Assembly: GCA_011959925.1 (NCBI GenBank)
Contig: BLMD01000195.1
Coordinates: forward strand, 1 to 64,000
Direction: 5' to 3'
Length of the DNA stretch: 64,000 nucleotides
Origin: Lachnospiraceae bacterium
GTDB lineage: Bacteria > Bacillota > Clostridia > Lachnospirales > Lachnospiraceae
Shown: in pieces, positions 46,168-55,888 of the stretch
Layout: each line of letters opens with the position of its first letter
Position numbering within the stretch: position 1 is the first letter of the stretch
Notes under the pieces: generated by a model
Seen by the model: the letters and a program-made list of their open reading frames with translations, nothing else
What the model was told of the DNA's origin: nothing
Databases searched by the model: none
Made by a program: the position numbers and the translations under genes

Positions 46168-47718
46168 ATGGATACAAGAATTTATGTCATGACACATAAG
46201 AAAATTGCAGTAATTCCGGATCCTGCGTATGTGCTGCTTCATGTCGGGCGGGCGGGCAGCGGGGAACTCGGCTATATCGGAGATCATACCGGAGACCATA
46301 TTTCTGAGAAAAATCCCCGTTATTGTGAACTGACGGGATTGTACTGGCTGTGGAAAAACGTACGCTGCGATATCATTGGAATCTGCCATTACCGCCGTTA
46401 TTTTGTCAGGGAAGAGAAGCTCTTGGACCGCGCCTATATTGAGGATAAAATCGCTTCTTATCCGATCATCGTTCCGAACAGCAGTTGTGTGAAAGACGCC
46501 GATGTCCGGGAGCATTATGCCAAGAGGCATTATACAAAAGATCTGGATCTGTGCAGGGAAGTAATCGCCGAACAGTATCCCGCATATCTCTCGGCGTTTG
46601 ATTTTGCCATGGAGACCATATTGGTTTCTGTGGGGAATATGTGGATCACACGTAAAGATATTTTTGACCGATACTGCGCATGGCTGTTTGATATTTTATT
46701 TCGGGTGGAACAAAAAATTGATCTGACCGGTTACGACGAATACCAGAGCCGGGTGATGGGTTTTTTGTCGGAGCGCCTGTTTCGGGCCTGGCTTTTAATG
46801 CAGACAGAGCCAGTGACGGAAGAAGCAATGAAACTGATCGAACCTTCGGACTTTTTAAATGCCGAAAAAAAAGCAGACCTGATGTATCAATGCGTAAAAT
46901 TAAAAATCGAACCGCTTCTGCGCCTGTACCGGATGGGGGCGATGCAGGGAACGCTGGCGCAGCCGTTGGATTGTGCGGATGATTTTGAAGGAAAGATGCC
47001 GGTATGGGTATGCTGGTGGCAGGGAGAAGCGGAAATGCCGGAATTAATCCGGCTTTGTATCCGGAGCATCAAAGAACGCCTGGAGGAAGAAACCATGGCG
47101 TTTCGTCTGGTCACGCTGGAAAATTGTATGCGCTATGTTTCCTTTACCGGATCAGTCATCCAAAAGTTCAATGAAGGAAAGATTTCCTATACGCATCTTT
47201 CCGATCTTATGCGGGCGGAGCTCTTATACCGATACGGCGGGATGTGGATCGATGCGACGTATGTTTTGACAGCTCCGTTCCCAAAGGATATATTTGCATT
47301 TCCCATCTATACGCTGCGTTTTCAGACACCGGTATGGTCGGCGGATATTACGAAAGGAAGATGGTCGGGAAATTTCTGGTATGCCCCAAAAGGGAAAAAA
47401 CTGTTTCAGTTTCTGATGGAGAGTTTGTGGTATTATTGGGAGGTAGAAGATGAGCTGATCGATTATTATCTGATCGATTATGTGATCGCTGCTGCGTTTG
47501 AGGAATTTCCGGAAGTGAAAGCGGAATTGGAACAATGCCCGTTCTGTAAAGCGGACGTGTTTGCGTTGCATGGATGGATGAACGGGAAGGCTACGCCGGA
47601 GAGAATCGAAAAAGTGCAAAGAGGCGGGTTCCTTTATAAATTAAACCATCATGCCGATTATCAAAAAGAAAATATGGCAGGTGAGAAAACGATTTATGGG
47701 TATTTGTGCGGACAATAA
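46168..47718 (+). CDS. Fusion of DUF4422 and GT32-type capsular glycosyltransferase
   Basis: 516 residues from ATG 46168 (GGAG at 46155). Residues 1-240 are DUF4422: YCELTGLYWLWKNVRCDIIG, CHYRRYFVREE and FLSERLFRAW. Residues about 275-510 are a GT32/OCH1-like domain: MPVWVCWWQGEAEMPELIR, DLMRAELLYRYGGMWIDATY with the DXD-type metal motif, and FWYAPKGKKL. Two transferase domains in one chain imply two successive sugar additions. Confidence 0.83.
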   Translation: MDTRIYVMTHKKIAVIPDPAYVLLHVGRAGSGELGYIGDHTGDHISEKNPRYCELTGLYWLWKNVRCDIIGICHYRRYFVREEKLLDRAYIEDKIASYPIIVPNSSCVKDADVREHYAKRHYTKDLDLCREVIAEQYPAYLSAFDFAMETILVSVGNMWITRKDIFDRYCAWLFDILFRVEQKIDLTGYDEYQSRVMGFLSERLFRAWLLMQTEPVTEEAMKLIEPSDFLNAEKKADLMYQCVKLKIEPLLRLYRMGAMQGTLAQPLDCADDFEGKMPVWVCWWQGEAEMPELIRLCIRSIKERLEEETMAFRLVTLENCMRYVSFTGSVIQKFNEGKISYTHLSDLMRAELLYRYGGMWIDATYVLTAPFPKDIFAFPIYTLRFQTPVWSADITKGRWSGNFWYAPKGKKLFQFLMESLWYYWEVEDELIDYYLIDYVIAAAFEEFPEVKAELEQCPFCKADVFALHGWMNGKATPERIEKVQRGGFLYKLNHHADYQKENMAGEKTIYGYLCGQ

Positions 47719-49264
47719 CAAAGAAAAAAAATTTTATGCGGTAATTCATGGAATGCTCGGAGAGCTGGCAGGGGGCAGTCAATTTAGCGCGGCGCTTGTG
47801 CAGAAGTTGAAAGATGCATACCAGGCAATGGAAGAAGAGCAGCAGAACAGCTGCCTGTTAACGGTTTATGAAATCATGGAAGAGGATTATGCCGCCGCAA
47901 TTTATTTTATGGCAGTCCTGCTGCGGGAAACAGGGGACAGAAAAGTGATTCGTTATGTGATCCGGCTGTTATCATCCAAACGCTATCCGCTGTGGGAGAG
48001 AATGAATGACGCCAGTCAGTTTCGGTTCTTTCTATTTACGGGCGGTATATGGAACGAATATAAAGAATACCGGAATATGCGGCATATGTATGAAGGAATT
48101 CTTGAGGAGCTGGGCGACGCTATGAACTGCCGGTATCCGGTACAGCCGTTTGAGATGCGCAGAAAGAAAGTCATTCTTGTTGTGTCTCAGATGAGTAATC
48201 GATATCATGCGCCGACTGGCTACGTAATACAGATCTGCCGTTGTCTTGCGCGCATGGGATATGAAGCGGAGTGTTATATCTGCCATTATTTCGGCGTGGA
48301 TGGCTATTGGGATTGGAATAAAAGTTTTTTCAGTCAGAATATGATGCATGAGACAGGACCTTTTGTACGTGAATTTGCAGATGCAGAGGTAAAAGGGTAT
48401 AATTTTGAACTGCGGGGATCCGATTATATAGAGACGTTAAAGCTGGCGGCAGGTATGGTTTATAAAGAACAGCCGGAGTATGTTCTGGAAATCGGGAGCG
48501 AGACAATTCTTGCGGGGCTGTGCAGAGAATTTACGACGGTAGTTACCATGGGGCTGACAGGGAGAGTGCCGGTGACAAATGCACAATTGATCGCCGTGCT
48601 TGAGGAAGCTCCTGACGAAGAAGCACTGTGGGATGCATTGATGGAGAACGGGCAGACGGTACTGCCGGTCCGGTTTGCCATGTATCATTTTGATGAGAAA
48701 ACGTCGGTTCCTAAGTACCGGAAAACGGATTTCGGCATACCGGACGATAACTTTGTCATTGTGATCGCGGGAAACAGGCTGGATCTGGAAATCAAGGAGG
48801 CGTTTGAGCAGATTCTGTTTCAAATGCTGGATCTGGAGGAGCGGTTTACGATTGCAGTGATCGGAGAATGTCCTGTGTTTCAGAAGCGGATGGCAGAGGG
48901 CAACCGTGCCGGACGGTTTTGTTTTCTGGGGTATCAGTCGGATTTTAAGAGCGCGGTCGGCATCGGAGACGTATTTGTCAATCCGCCCAGACAGGGCGGA
49001 GGAACCGGAGGTTTATTTGCGATGATGGAGGAGGTTCCCGTGATCACGCTGGGCGGCTGCGACGTGGCGGCAGTATCGGGGGACGCATTTGCCTGTGACA
49101 GTTTGGAGGATATGCCGGCGCTGGTCCGCCGTTATGTTACAGACCGGGAATTTATGCATGTACAGAAAGAAAATTGCAGAAGGGCAGCGGAGGCAAATTT
49201 AAATGTGGATAACGGGGAAGCGTTTCAACGGATACATGACGCGGTAAAAAAGCTTTCTTCTTAA
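47696..49264 (+). CDS. GT-B glycosyltransferase-like protein
   Basis: 522 residues from ATG 47696; ATG 47651 inside the previous gene is the alternative. The N-terminal 150 residues are helical (VQKLKDAYQAMEEEQQNS; YFMAVLLRETGDR). From about residue 160: KVILVVSQMSNRYHAPTGYV, EYVLEIGSETILAGL, FVIVIAGNRLDLEIKEAFEQ, FCFLGYQSDF and NPPRQGGGTGGLFAMMEEVP at the donor site. It resembles HMW1C-like or large flagellin glycosyltransferase C-terminal halves. Donor unknown. Confidence 0.75.
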   Translation: MGICADNNKEKKFYAVIHGMLGELAGGSQFSAALVQKLKDAYQAMEEEQQNSCLLTVYEIMEEDYAAAIYFMAVLLRETGDRKVIRYVIRLLSSKRYPLWERMNDASQFRFFLFTGGIWNEYKEYRNMRHMYEGILEELGDAMNCRYPVQPFEMRRKKVILVVSQMSNRYHAPTGYVIQICRCLARMGYEAECYICHYFGVDGYWDWNKSFFSQNMMHETGPFVREFADAEVKGYNFELRGSDYIETLKLAAGMVYKEQPEYVLEIGSETILAGLCREFTTVVTMGLTGRVPVTNAQLIAVLEEAPDEEALWDALMENGQTVLPVRFAMYHFDEKTSVPKYRKTDFGIPDDNFVIVIAGNRLDLEIKEAFEQILFQMLDLEERFTIAVIGECPVFQKRMAEGNRAGRFCFLGYQSDFKSAVGIGDVFVNPPRQGGGTGGLFAMMEEVPVITLGGCDVAAVSGDAFACDSLEDMPALVRRYVTDREFMHVQKENCRRAAEANLNVDNGEAFQRIHDAVKKLSS

Positions 49265-49290
49265 AAATCAGAGAGGGGAGGGGGAAATCA

Positions 49291-50439
49291 ATGATACCCT
49301 TCAATAAAGCGGTTTATCTGCCGAAGGCGGCGGAATATGTAGAGGAAACATTAAAGAGCAGCCGGATTGCCGGAGACGGGAAGTATACGAGACTATGTAC
49401 CGAATGGATGGAACAGCGGTTTCGGGCAAACAAAATTTTACTTACAACGTCCTGTACCGCGGCGCTTGAAATGTGCGCGATTCTTCTGGGCATTCGGCCG
49501 GGAGACGAGGTGATCCTGCCGTCCTATACGTTTGTCTCAACGGCGAATGCGTTTGTGCTGCGAGGGGCGGCGGCAGTGTTTGTAGATATCCGGCCGGATA
49601 CGATGAATATAGACGAGACAAAAATAGAAGCGGCGGTCACCGAACGTACGAAGGCGATTATAGCGGTACATTATGCCGGCGTTGCGTGCGAGATGGACCG
49701 GATTATGGAAATCGCAGGGAAATACCGCCTGCCGGTGATCGAGGATGCCGCGCAGGGCGTGATGTCAACGTATAAAGGAAAAGCGTTGGGAACAATCGGA
49801 ACATTCGGCTGCTACAGCTTTCATGAAACAAAAAATTACACAATGGGAGAGGGCGGAGCTCTTTTGGTCAATGACGAAGCCTATATCGAACGGGCGGAAA
49901 TATTGAGGGAAAAAGGTACGGACCGCACTCGTTTTTACCGGGGAATGGTGGATAAATACAGTTGGAGGGACATTGGTTCTTCCTATCTTCCAAGCGAGAT
50001 CAATGCGGCGCTTCTGTACGCGCAGCTGGAAATTGCCGATCGGATTAATGACGGCAGAAGGAGCGTTTGGAATATTTACTATGAAAAGCTGAAAGGGCTT
50101 CCGATGGATCTTCCAATTGTTTCGGAGGGATGTGTACATAACGCGCATATGTTTTTTGTCAAAGTAAAGGATATAAAGCGGCGGAAAGAGATCATGGGAC
50201 GATTGAAAGAAATGGGCGTCGATGTGGTTTTTCATTATGTTCCGCTGCATTCTTCACCGGGAGGATTAAAGTTCGGGCGTTTTTATGGTGAGGATCGGTA
50301 TACGACAAAAGAGAGCGGACGGTTGATCCGGCTTCCCATGTGGTATGGGCTTACGCAGGAGGACGCCGCGGCAGCCGCTGAAAAACTTGCGGAAGCAGTT
50401 CTGGACAATGAAAACGGCAGAAAGCGGGAATTACAATGA
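49291..50439 (+). CDS. wecE: dTDP-4-amino-4,6-dideoxygalactose transaminase
   Basis: 382 residues, ATG 49291 with GGGGAGGGGG upstream. DegT family: TTSCTAALEMCAILLGI, PSYTFVSTANAF, EDAAQGVMSTYKGK and the PLP Lys within YSFHETKNYTMGEGGAL, which is specific for WecE/RffA. It would aminate dTDP-4-keto-6-deoxyglucose. The dTDP-glucose genes are not in the window. 4-nt overlap with the WbqC-like gene, a pairing common in WecE loci. Confidence 0.9.
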   Translation: MIPFNKAVYLPKAAEYVEETLKSSRIAGDGKYTRLCTEWMEQRFRANKILLTTSCTAALEMCAILLGIRPGDEVILPSYTFVSTANAFVLRGAAAVFVDIRPDTMNIDETKIEAAVTERTKAIIAVHYAGVACEMDRIMEIAGKYRLPVIEDAAQGVMSTYKGKALGTIGTFGCYSFHETKNYTMGEGGALLVNDEAYIERAEILREKGTDRTRFYRGMVDKYSWRDIGSSYLPSEINAALLYAQLEIADRINDGRRSVWNIYYEKLKGLPMDLPIVSEGCVHNAHMFFVKVKDIKRRKEIMGRLKEMGVDVVFHYVPLHSSPGGLKFGRFYGEDRYTTKESGRLIRLPMWYGLTQEDAAAAAEKLAEAVLDNENGRKRELQ

Positions 50440-51143
50440 AAAGCAGAAAAAAAGTTGCGATACTGCAGTCGAATTATATACCGTGGAAAGGCTATTTTGA
50501 TATCATTCATATGGTAGATGAATTTATTTTGTATGACGACGTGCAGTATACAAAAAACGATTGGAGAAACCGAAATAAAATTGTAACGAAAGACGGGCTG
50601 ATCTGGTTAAGCATTCCGGTTTTGCATACGGGAAAGTTCAGTCAGAAGATCAGGGAAACAAAAGTGATTGACGGCAGGTGGGCGGACAAACACTGGAGAA
50701 GCATAGAATACAGTTATTCCAAGGCGGAATGTTTTGAGCGTTATGCAGAGCGGATCAAACGCGTGTATGAAGCCTGCAGGGAAGAAACGTATCTGAGCAG
50801 GATCAATTATCTTTTTATTCGGGAAATTTGTGATATTCTCGGTATCGGGACAAAAATATCCTATAGTTCCGATTATTGTCTGGCAGAGGGAAAAACAGAG
50901 CGGCTGGTACAGCTTGTAAAAGATGCGGGCGGCGGTTCTTATTTGTCGGGACCTGCGGCAAAAGATTATATCAGAGAGAATCTATTTGCAGAGGAAGGCA
51001 TTGCGCTTGAGTGGATGGACTATTCGGGATATCCGGAATATGCGCAGACATTGCAACAATTTGAGCATGGAGTTTCTGTTTTGGATTTGATTTTTCATAA
51101 GGGACCGGAAGCGAAAAACTATATGAAAAGTTTTGGAATATGA
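50436..51143 (+). CDS. WbqC-family protein
   Basis: 235 residues. PF08889-type: VAILQSNYIPWKGYFDIIH, FILYDDVQYTKNDWRNRNKI, LSIPVLHTGKFSQKI, then SYLSGPAAKDYI and GYPEYAQ. The family lies beside WecE-type aminotransferases and is thought to act in N-modification of amino sugars; the reaction is not established to my knowledge. Start ATG overlaps the wecE stop. Confidence 0.87.
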   Translation: MKSRKKVAILQSNYIPWKGYFDIIHMVDEFILYDDVQYTKNDWRNRNKIVTKDGLIWLSIPVLHTGKFSQKIRETKVIDGRWADKHWRSIEYSYSKAECFERYAERIKRVYEACREETYLSRINYLFIREICDILGIGTKISYSSDYCLAEGKTERLVQLVKDAGGGSYLSGPAAKDYIRENLFAEEGIALEWMDYSGYPEYAQTLQQFEHGVSVLDLIFHKGPEAKNYMKSFGI

Positions 51144-51171
51144 GGGCCCGGGAAGGAAAGGAAGAGAACGT

Positions 51172-51804
51172 TTGGATAAGAATGAAGAAATATTAGAGCA
51201 GACGGTGCGTTACTTTAAAGAAAAACAGGACCGGTACGGCGCGACGGTGAAAGGACTGGACTGGAATTCAAAAGAAGCCCAGAACATACGGTTTCAACAG
51301 TTGGAGAAGCTGGCAGCGGGGGAGGAGAAGGCTGAGTTTTCTATCTGCGATTACGGATGCGGGTACGGTGATTTTTTTGTATATCTGCAGGAGAAGGGAT
51401 ATCGCTGCCGGTATACGGGAGTGGATCTTGTAGAGGAGACAATCTCCTGTGCAAAACGGAAGTTTGGACAAAACAGAGAAGTTGCGTTGATACAGGGGGC
51501 GACGTTGGATCAGACATATGATTATATCGTTGCAAGCGGTATTTTTAATGTCAAAGGGACCGTGGAAAATGAAGAATGGAAACGCTACATGCTGGGAATA
51601 TTGAAAGAATTTCACAGCCATTCCAAAAAGGGGTTTGCATTTAACTGCTTAACTTCTTATTCCGATGCAGAGTATATGAGAGACGATCTGTACTATGCGG
51701 ACCCGTTATTCTGGTTTGACTATGCAAAAAAGCATTTTTCCAGGAACGTGGCGCTCTTGCATGATTATGAACTATATGATTTTACTGTGTTAGTAAGAAA
51801 GTAG
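51172..51804 (+). CDS. Class I SAM-dependent methyltransferase
   Basis: 210 residues with a TTG start at 51172, preceded by AGGAAAGGAAGAG; the ORF opens further upstream, but that part has no ribosome site. SAM motif I CDYGCGYGDFFVYLQ, GVDLVEETISCA, and YDYIVASGIFNV, with FNCLTSYSD near the end. Following WbqC and wecE, it may methylate the amino sugar made there. Confidence 0.8.
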   Translation: MDKNEEILEQTVRYFKEKQDRYGATVKGLDWNSKEAQNIRFQQLEKLAAGEEKAEFSICDYGCGYGDFFVYLQEKGYRCRYTGVDLVEETISCAKRKFGQNREVALIQGATLDQTYDYIVASGIFNVKGTVENEEWKRYMLGILKEFHSHSKKGFAFNCLTSYSDAEYMRDDLYYADPLFWFDYAKKHFSRNVALLHDYELYDFTVLVRK

Positions 51805-51813
51805 GAATGTGGA

Positions 51814-52944
51814 TTGGAAGCAGGGAAGCTATCGGTATGTATCATTGCAAAAAATGAAGAACAGAATATAGAACGATGCCTGCGCAGTTTAAAACCGTAT
51901 CCGTTTGAGATCGTAGCGGTAGATACGGGGTCTGCGGACAGGACGAAAGAGATTGCCGAAGCCTATGCGGATCGTGTCTATGATTTTACATGGTGCGAAG
52001 ATTTTGCGGCGGCGAAAAATTTTGCGGTGTCTAAAGCGTCGCATCCGTATGTCATGGTGATCGACAGTGACGAATACCTGGACGCCGTTGATTTTGACGG
52101 GCTGCTTGAGATGCTTTCCCGTCATCCCGGCGACGTGGGGAGGATCTGGCGGGTGAATATCCTGACGAGAGAGAATGAGGTTCAGGAGAAAACCGAGTGG
52201 ATCAACCGGATTTTTCCGAAAGAACAATACCGGTATGAAGGCCGGATCCACGAACAGATCGAAGCGGCAGACGGGAGAGAGTATCGAACCTACCAGACGC
52301 CGGTTGTCATCCGGCATACCGGCTATGACCTGCCGGATGAGAAAAAGCGGGAAAAGGCATACCGCAATATTTCCCTGCTAAAGCAGGAATTAAAACGGCT
52401 GGAAGAAGGAAACGACGGGGAAAAAATCCCGTATATTCTTTATCAGCTCGGAAAAGGATATTTTATGGCGGAAGAATATCAAAGCGCCTGCGGGTATTTT
52501 TCCCGGGGACTTTCCTTTGATTTAAATCCCGGCCTGGAATATGTGATTGATATGGTAGAAACATATGGCTATGCGCTGCTCAACAGCGGCCAGCCGAAAG
52601 AGGCGCTGCAGTTTGAGCAGATTTATCCGGAATTTGGAAATACGGCGGATTTTCAATTTCTGATGGGACTGATTTATATGAATAACGCCTGTTTTGACGC
52701 CGCCGTTTTAGAATTTCAAAAAGCGGCGCGCCAGACGAGCTGCAAAACAAGCGGCGTAAATTCCTATGCGGCGTATTATAACATCGGTGTGATCTATGAA
52801 TGCCTGGGCGACGAGACGCAGGCAAAAGCTTATTACAGACGGTGCGGCACGTATCTTCCGGCAAACAAACGTCTGAAGCAATGGAGCGAAGATGCCGGTA
52901 AAAACGGGCAGAATGAGAAACAGAACAGAAAGAAGGAATTGTGA
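51814..52944 (+). CDS. Family 2 glycosyltransferase with TPR C-terminus
   Basis: 376 residues, TTG start at 51814. GT-A: LSVCIIAKNEEQNIERCLRS, VAVDTGSADRTKEIAEAYAD, FAAAKNFAVSKASHPYVM and VIDSDEYLD, giving the SunS-like group. Residues about 195-360 are TPR-like helical repeats (YILYQLGKGYFMAEEYQSAC; YAAYYNIGVIYECLGDETQA). TPR-linked GT2 enzymes of this type act on proteins or peptides in known cases, consistent with protein glycosylation. Confidence 0.87.
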   Translation: MEAGKLSVCIIAKNEEQNIERCLRSLKPYPFEIVAVDTGSADRTKEIAEAYADRVYDFTWCEDFAAAKNFAVSKASHPYVMVIDSDEYLDAVDFDGLLEMLSRHPGDVGRIWRVNILTRENEVQEKTEWINRIFPKEQYRYEGRIHEQIEAADGREYRTYQTPVVIRHTGYDLPDEKKREKAYRNISLLKQELKRLEEGNDGEKIPYILYQLGKGYFMAEEYQSACGYFSRGLSFDLNPGLEYVIDMVETYGYALLNSGQPKEALQFEQIYPEFGNTADFQFLMGLIYMNNACFDAAVLEFQKAARQTSCKTSGVNSYAAYYNIGVIYECLGDETQAKAYYRRCGTYLPANKRLKQWSEDAGKNGQNEKQNRKKEL

Positions 52945-54068
52945 TGTATATTCCATATGGAAAACAGAGTATGGACGAGGCGGATATTCAGGCAGTCATC
53001 GAGGTGCTAAAAAGCGATTTTTTGACGACGGGACCGAAAATAAAAGAGTTTGAACAGGCAGTGGCAGAGTATACGGGAGCAGAGTATGCGGCTGCAGTTT
53101 CCAACGGTACGGCGGCGCTGCACGCGGCATGTTTTGCTGCCGGGATCGGTCCGGGGGATGAAGTAATTACGACGCCCCTGACATTTGCGGCGTCGGCAAA
53201 CTGTGTGCTCTATTGCGGCGGGAAGCCGGTTTTTGCGGATGTGGATAAAAAAACATATAATATCGATCCGGAGGAGATCAAAAAAAAGATCACAGACAAA
53301 ACAAAAGCGATCCTTCCGGTACATCTGGCGGGGCAGCCCTGCGATATGGAAGCAATTCATGCCATAGCCAGGGAATACCGCCTGACTGTGATCGAAGACG
53401 GAGCGCATGCGCTGGGCGCATCTTATCAGGGGGAAAAAATAGGAACGCTTTCGGATATGACCACGTTTAGTTTTCATCCCGTAAAACCGATCACGACCGG
53501 AGAAGGGGGCATGGTGGTTACGAACGACAGAACATTGTATCAGCGCATCTGCCTGTTCCGTAGCCATGGGATTACCCGGGATGCAGACCGGATGGAACAT
53601 AACGAAGGCGGCTGGTTTTATGAGCAGCAGGCGCTTGGTTTCAATTACAGGATTACGGATATCCAGTGTGCGCTCGGTGTAAGCCAGATGAAAAAGCTGG
53701 ATACGTTTCTGGCAGAAAGACGCAGGCTGGCGGATCGCTACACAAAAGCATTCCAAGATTGTTCCGACGTCATCCTGCCGTTTCAGATGCCGGGAGGAGA
53801 CAGCGGCTGGCATCTGTATATCATTCAGGTAAAACACCGGGACAGAAGAGAAGTATTTGAGGCGCTTAGGGCAGATGGGATCGGCGTTAACGTGCATTAT
53901 ATTCCGGTTTATTTTCATCCGTATTATCAAACGCATGGATACCGCGGGGTACACTGCCCGAACGCGGAAGCCGTTTATAAGAATATGATCAGCCTGCCGT
54001 TATATCCGGGACTGACAGAAGAGGAACAGGATTATGTGATTGAGAAAGTAAAGCGGCATATTCGATGA
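52944..54068 (+). CDS. pseC: UDP-4-amino-4,6-dideoxy-N-acetyl-beta-L-altrosamine transaminase
   Basis: 374 residues from ATG 52944 with AGAAGGA upstream. IPYGKQSMDEADIQAVIEVL and SDFLTTGPKIKEFE are hallmark PseC sequence; VSNGTAALHAACFAAG, EDGAHALGASYQG and the PLP Lys in FSFHPVKPITTGEGGM. It performs the second step of CMP-pseudaminate synthesis. PseB, the preceding dehydratase, is not in this window. Confidence 0.93.
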   Translation: MYIPYGKQSMDEADIQAVIEVLKSDFLTTGPKIKEFEQAVAEYTGAEYAAAVSNGTAALHAACFAAGIGPGDEVITTPLTFAASANCVLYCGGKPVFADVDKKTYNIDPEEIKKKITDKTKAILPVHLAGQPCDMEAIHAIAREYRLTVIEDGAHALGASYQGEKIGTLSDMTTFSFHPVKPITTGEGGMVVTNDRTLYQRICLFRSHGITRDADRMEHNEGGWFYEQQALGFNYRITDIQCALGVSQMKKLDTFLAERRRLADRYTKAFQDCSDVILPFQMPGGDSGWHLYIIQVKHRDRREVFEALRADGIGVNVHYIPVYFHPYYQTHGYRGVHCPNAEAVYKNMISLPLYPGLTEEEQDYVIEKVKRHIR

Positions 54069-54095
54069 ATGCCGCGGTACGCAGGGGAGATGCTT

Positions 54096-55169
54096 ATGAA
54101 TCCAAAACAGATCGCATTTATCAGCTGTGTAAATGATAAAGAAGAATATATGGAATGCAGGCATTATATTGAAAAACTGTATATTCCAAAGAGCTATGAA
54201 ACAGAGTTGATTGCCATAGAAGGAGCTTCGTCTATGGCTGCCGGGTATAATGCCGGCATGAAACGTTCTGATGCGGAATATAAAGTATATCTACATCAGG
54301 ATGTATTTGTCCGAAATCGTTATTTGATTCGGGATTTGTTACGATTGTTTCAGTCGGACGAAACAATCGGTATGGTCGGAATGATCGGAGCGGGAAAGTT
54401 CGATGGCGCCGCTGCCGGCTGGGATTACAAAAGTATGCAGGAGAGTGATGATGCTTTTCGTTTGGCAGAGCCGTCTAGGGAAAGCGGTTATATGGAGGTG
54501 CAGGCGGCGGACGGGCTGTTTCTGGCAACCCGTCATGATCTTCGGTGGAGAGAAGATATTTTTGACGGCTGGGATTTCTATGATATTTCTCAATGCATGG
54601 AATTTCAAAAGGCAGGTTATAAAGTTGTGGTTCCGTACCAGAAAGAGCCCTGGTGTTATCATGACAATGCATACAGCAAAATGCTTCGGTATGAACATTA
54701 CAGGGAGCGGTTTTGCCTGAAATATGCAAAAATGGGAAACTTTCTTTTCCGGAAACGAAGCGAGCATCTGCTTGCCTACGAACAGGCGAAGGAGACGGCA
54801 AGAAAAGAGATCGAAGCGCTGATGGCAGCAGGGTATGTCAAAGAGCTCAGGGATTTGTTTTCCAATGCAAATAATCAGGGATATTTGTATTTGAGAGAAT
54901 ACGAATCGATCGTGCAGATTGACTGGCTGGAAGAAACGAATCGATCGCCGATCCGTTTTTGGGAAGCCGGCATGACGAATGAAGAATTATTTTTAAAACT
55001 GCGGAACCTAAAATATGCGTTGAAGCGGATAGAATATCAGGCGGAAAAGACCGGCGATCAAAACTGGATCGAACAAAATTATTCCCAATATGCCGTGGCG
55101 GTCGTGTGCCAAACTTATGTGTCGGACGGCTGTCATGAAAGAGTCATGGAAGGAGCGGGAATATCATGA
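54096..55169 (+). CDS. Glycosyltransferase-like protein (Glyco_tranf_2_5 type)
   Basis: 357 residues from ATG 54096 with GGGGAG at 54084-54089; ATG 54069 and 54090 are upstream alternatives. IAFISCVNDKEEYMECRHYI, AGYNAGMKRSDAEYKVYLHQ and DVFV, GMVGMIGAGKFDGAAAGW, and FDGWDFYDISQCMEFQKAGY mark the PF13712-like family. The C-terminal 120 residues are helical. Lying inside the pse operon, it may be the pseudaminyltransferase or act next to it; that is inference. Confidence 0.8.
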   Translation: MNPKQIAFISCVNDKEEYMECRHYIEKLYIPKSYETELIAIEGASSMAAGYNAGMKRSDAEYKVYLHQDVFVRNRYLIRDLLRLFQSDETIGMVGMIGAGKFDGAAAGWDYKSMQESDDAFRLAEPSRESGYMEVQAADGLFLATRHDLRWREDIFDGWDFYDISQCMEFQKAGYKVVVPYQKEPWCYHDNAYSKMLRYEHYRERFCLKYAKMGNFLFRKRSEHLLAYEQAKETARKEIEALMAAGYVKELRDLFSNANNQGYLYLREYESIVQIDWLEETNRSPIRFWEAGMTNEELFLKLRNLKYALKRIEYQAEKTGDQNWIEQNYSQYAVAVVCQTYVSDGCHERVMEGAGIS

Positions 55170-55888
55170 AAAAAAAAGCAATTGCAATTATTACGGCAAG
55201 GGGAGGCAGTAAGCGGATTCCGAAAAAAAATATCCGAAACTTCTGCGGAAAGCCGATGATCGCCTATTCCATTGAGGCGGCGTTAGACAGCGGGCTGTTT
55301 GACGAAGTCATGGTATCTACGGACAGCAGAGAGATTGCGGATATTGCCGTAACATGCGGCGCCGCCGTGCCCTTTTTCCGCAGCGCCGAAACGTCGGATG
55401 ATTTTGCCTCCACGTCGGATGTGCTGCTGGAAGTGATAAGGCGGTATCGGGAACTGGGTCAGAGATTTGATTATATGTGCTGTATCTACCCTACCGCGCC
55501 GTTTCTTACGGCAGAAAAACTCAAAGAAGCCATGCGTCTGATGGAGCTAGAGCAGCCGGTTTCGGTGATGCCGGTGGTAAGATTTTCGTATCCGCCGCAG
55601 CGGTGTTTTGTCCAACGGGAGGACGGAACGATTGCATACAAATATGAAGAATATCTCCGGTCCCGCTCGCAGGATCTTGAGCCATTATATCATGATGCGG
55701 GACAGTTTTACCTGTATCATACCGAAACGTACCTGCGGTTCAACGGAGTGGTCAGAGAGAACATCCTGCCGATCATTGTTCCGGAATCCGAGGTGCAGGA
55801 TATCGATACGGAAGAAGACTTTAAAATTGCGGAGCTGAAATACCGGCTTTTGATTTCACAGGCGGAGTGTAAAGGAGAGGGGTTATGA
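55166..55888 (+). CDS. pseF: Pseudaminic acid cytidylyltransferase
   Basis: 240 residues, 4-nt overlap upstream and downstream. CMP-NeuAc synthetase fold: AIITARGGSKRIPKKNIRNF, MVSTDSREIADIA, YPTAPFLTAEKL, and YHDAGQFYLYH, which distinguishes PseF from NeuA. It activates pseudaminate with CTP. Confidence 0.93.
   Translation: MKKKAIAIITARGGSKRIPKKNIRNFCGKPMIAYSIEAALDSGLFDEVMVSTDSREIADIAVTCGAAVPFFRSAETSDDFASTSDVLLEVIRRYRELGQRFDYMCCIYPTAPFLTAEKLKEAMRLMELEQPVSVMPVVRFSYPPQRCFVQREDGTIAYKYEEYLRSRSQDLEPLYHDAGQFYLYHTETYLRFNGVVRENILPIIVPESEVQDIDTEEDFKIAELKYRLLISQAECKGEGL

Noticed and set aside
53007..53954. 315-codon open frame on the minus strand inside pseC
   Set aside because: Opposite to a canonical PseC with all motifs; no ribosome site, so a shadow.
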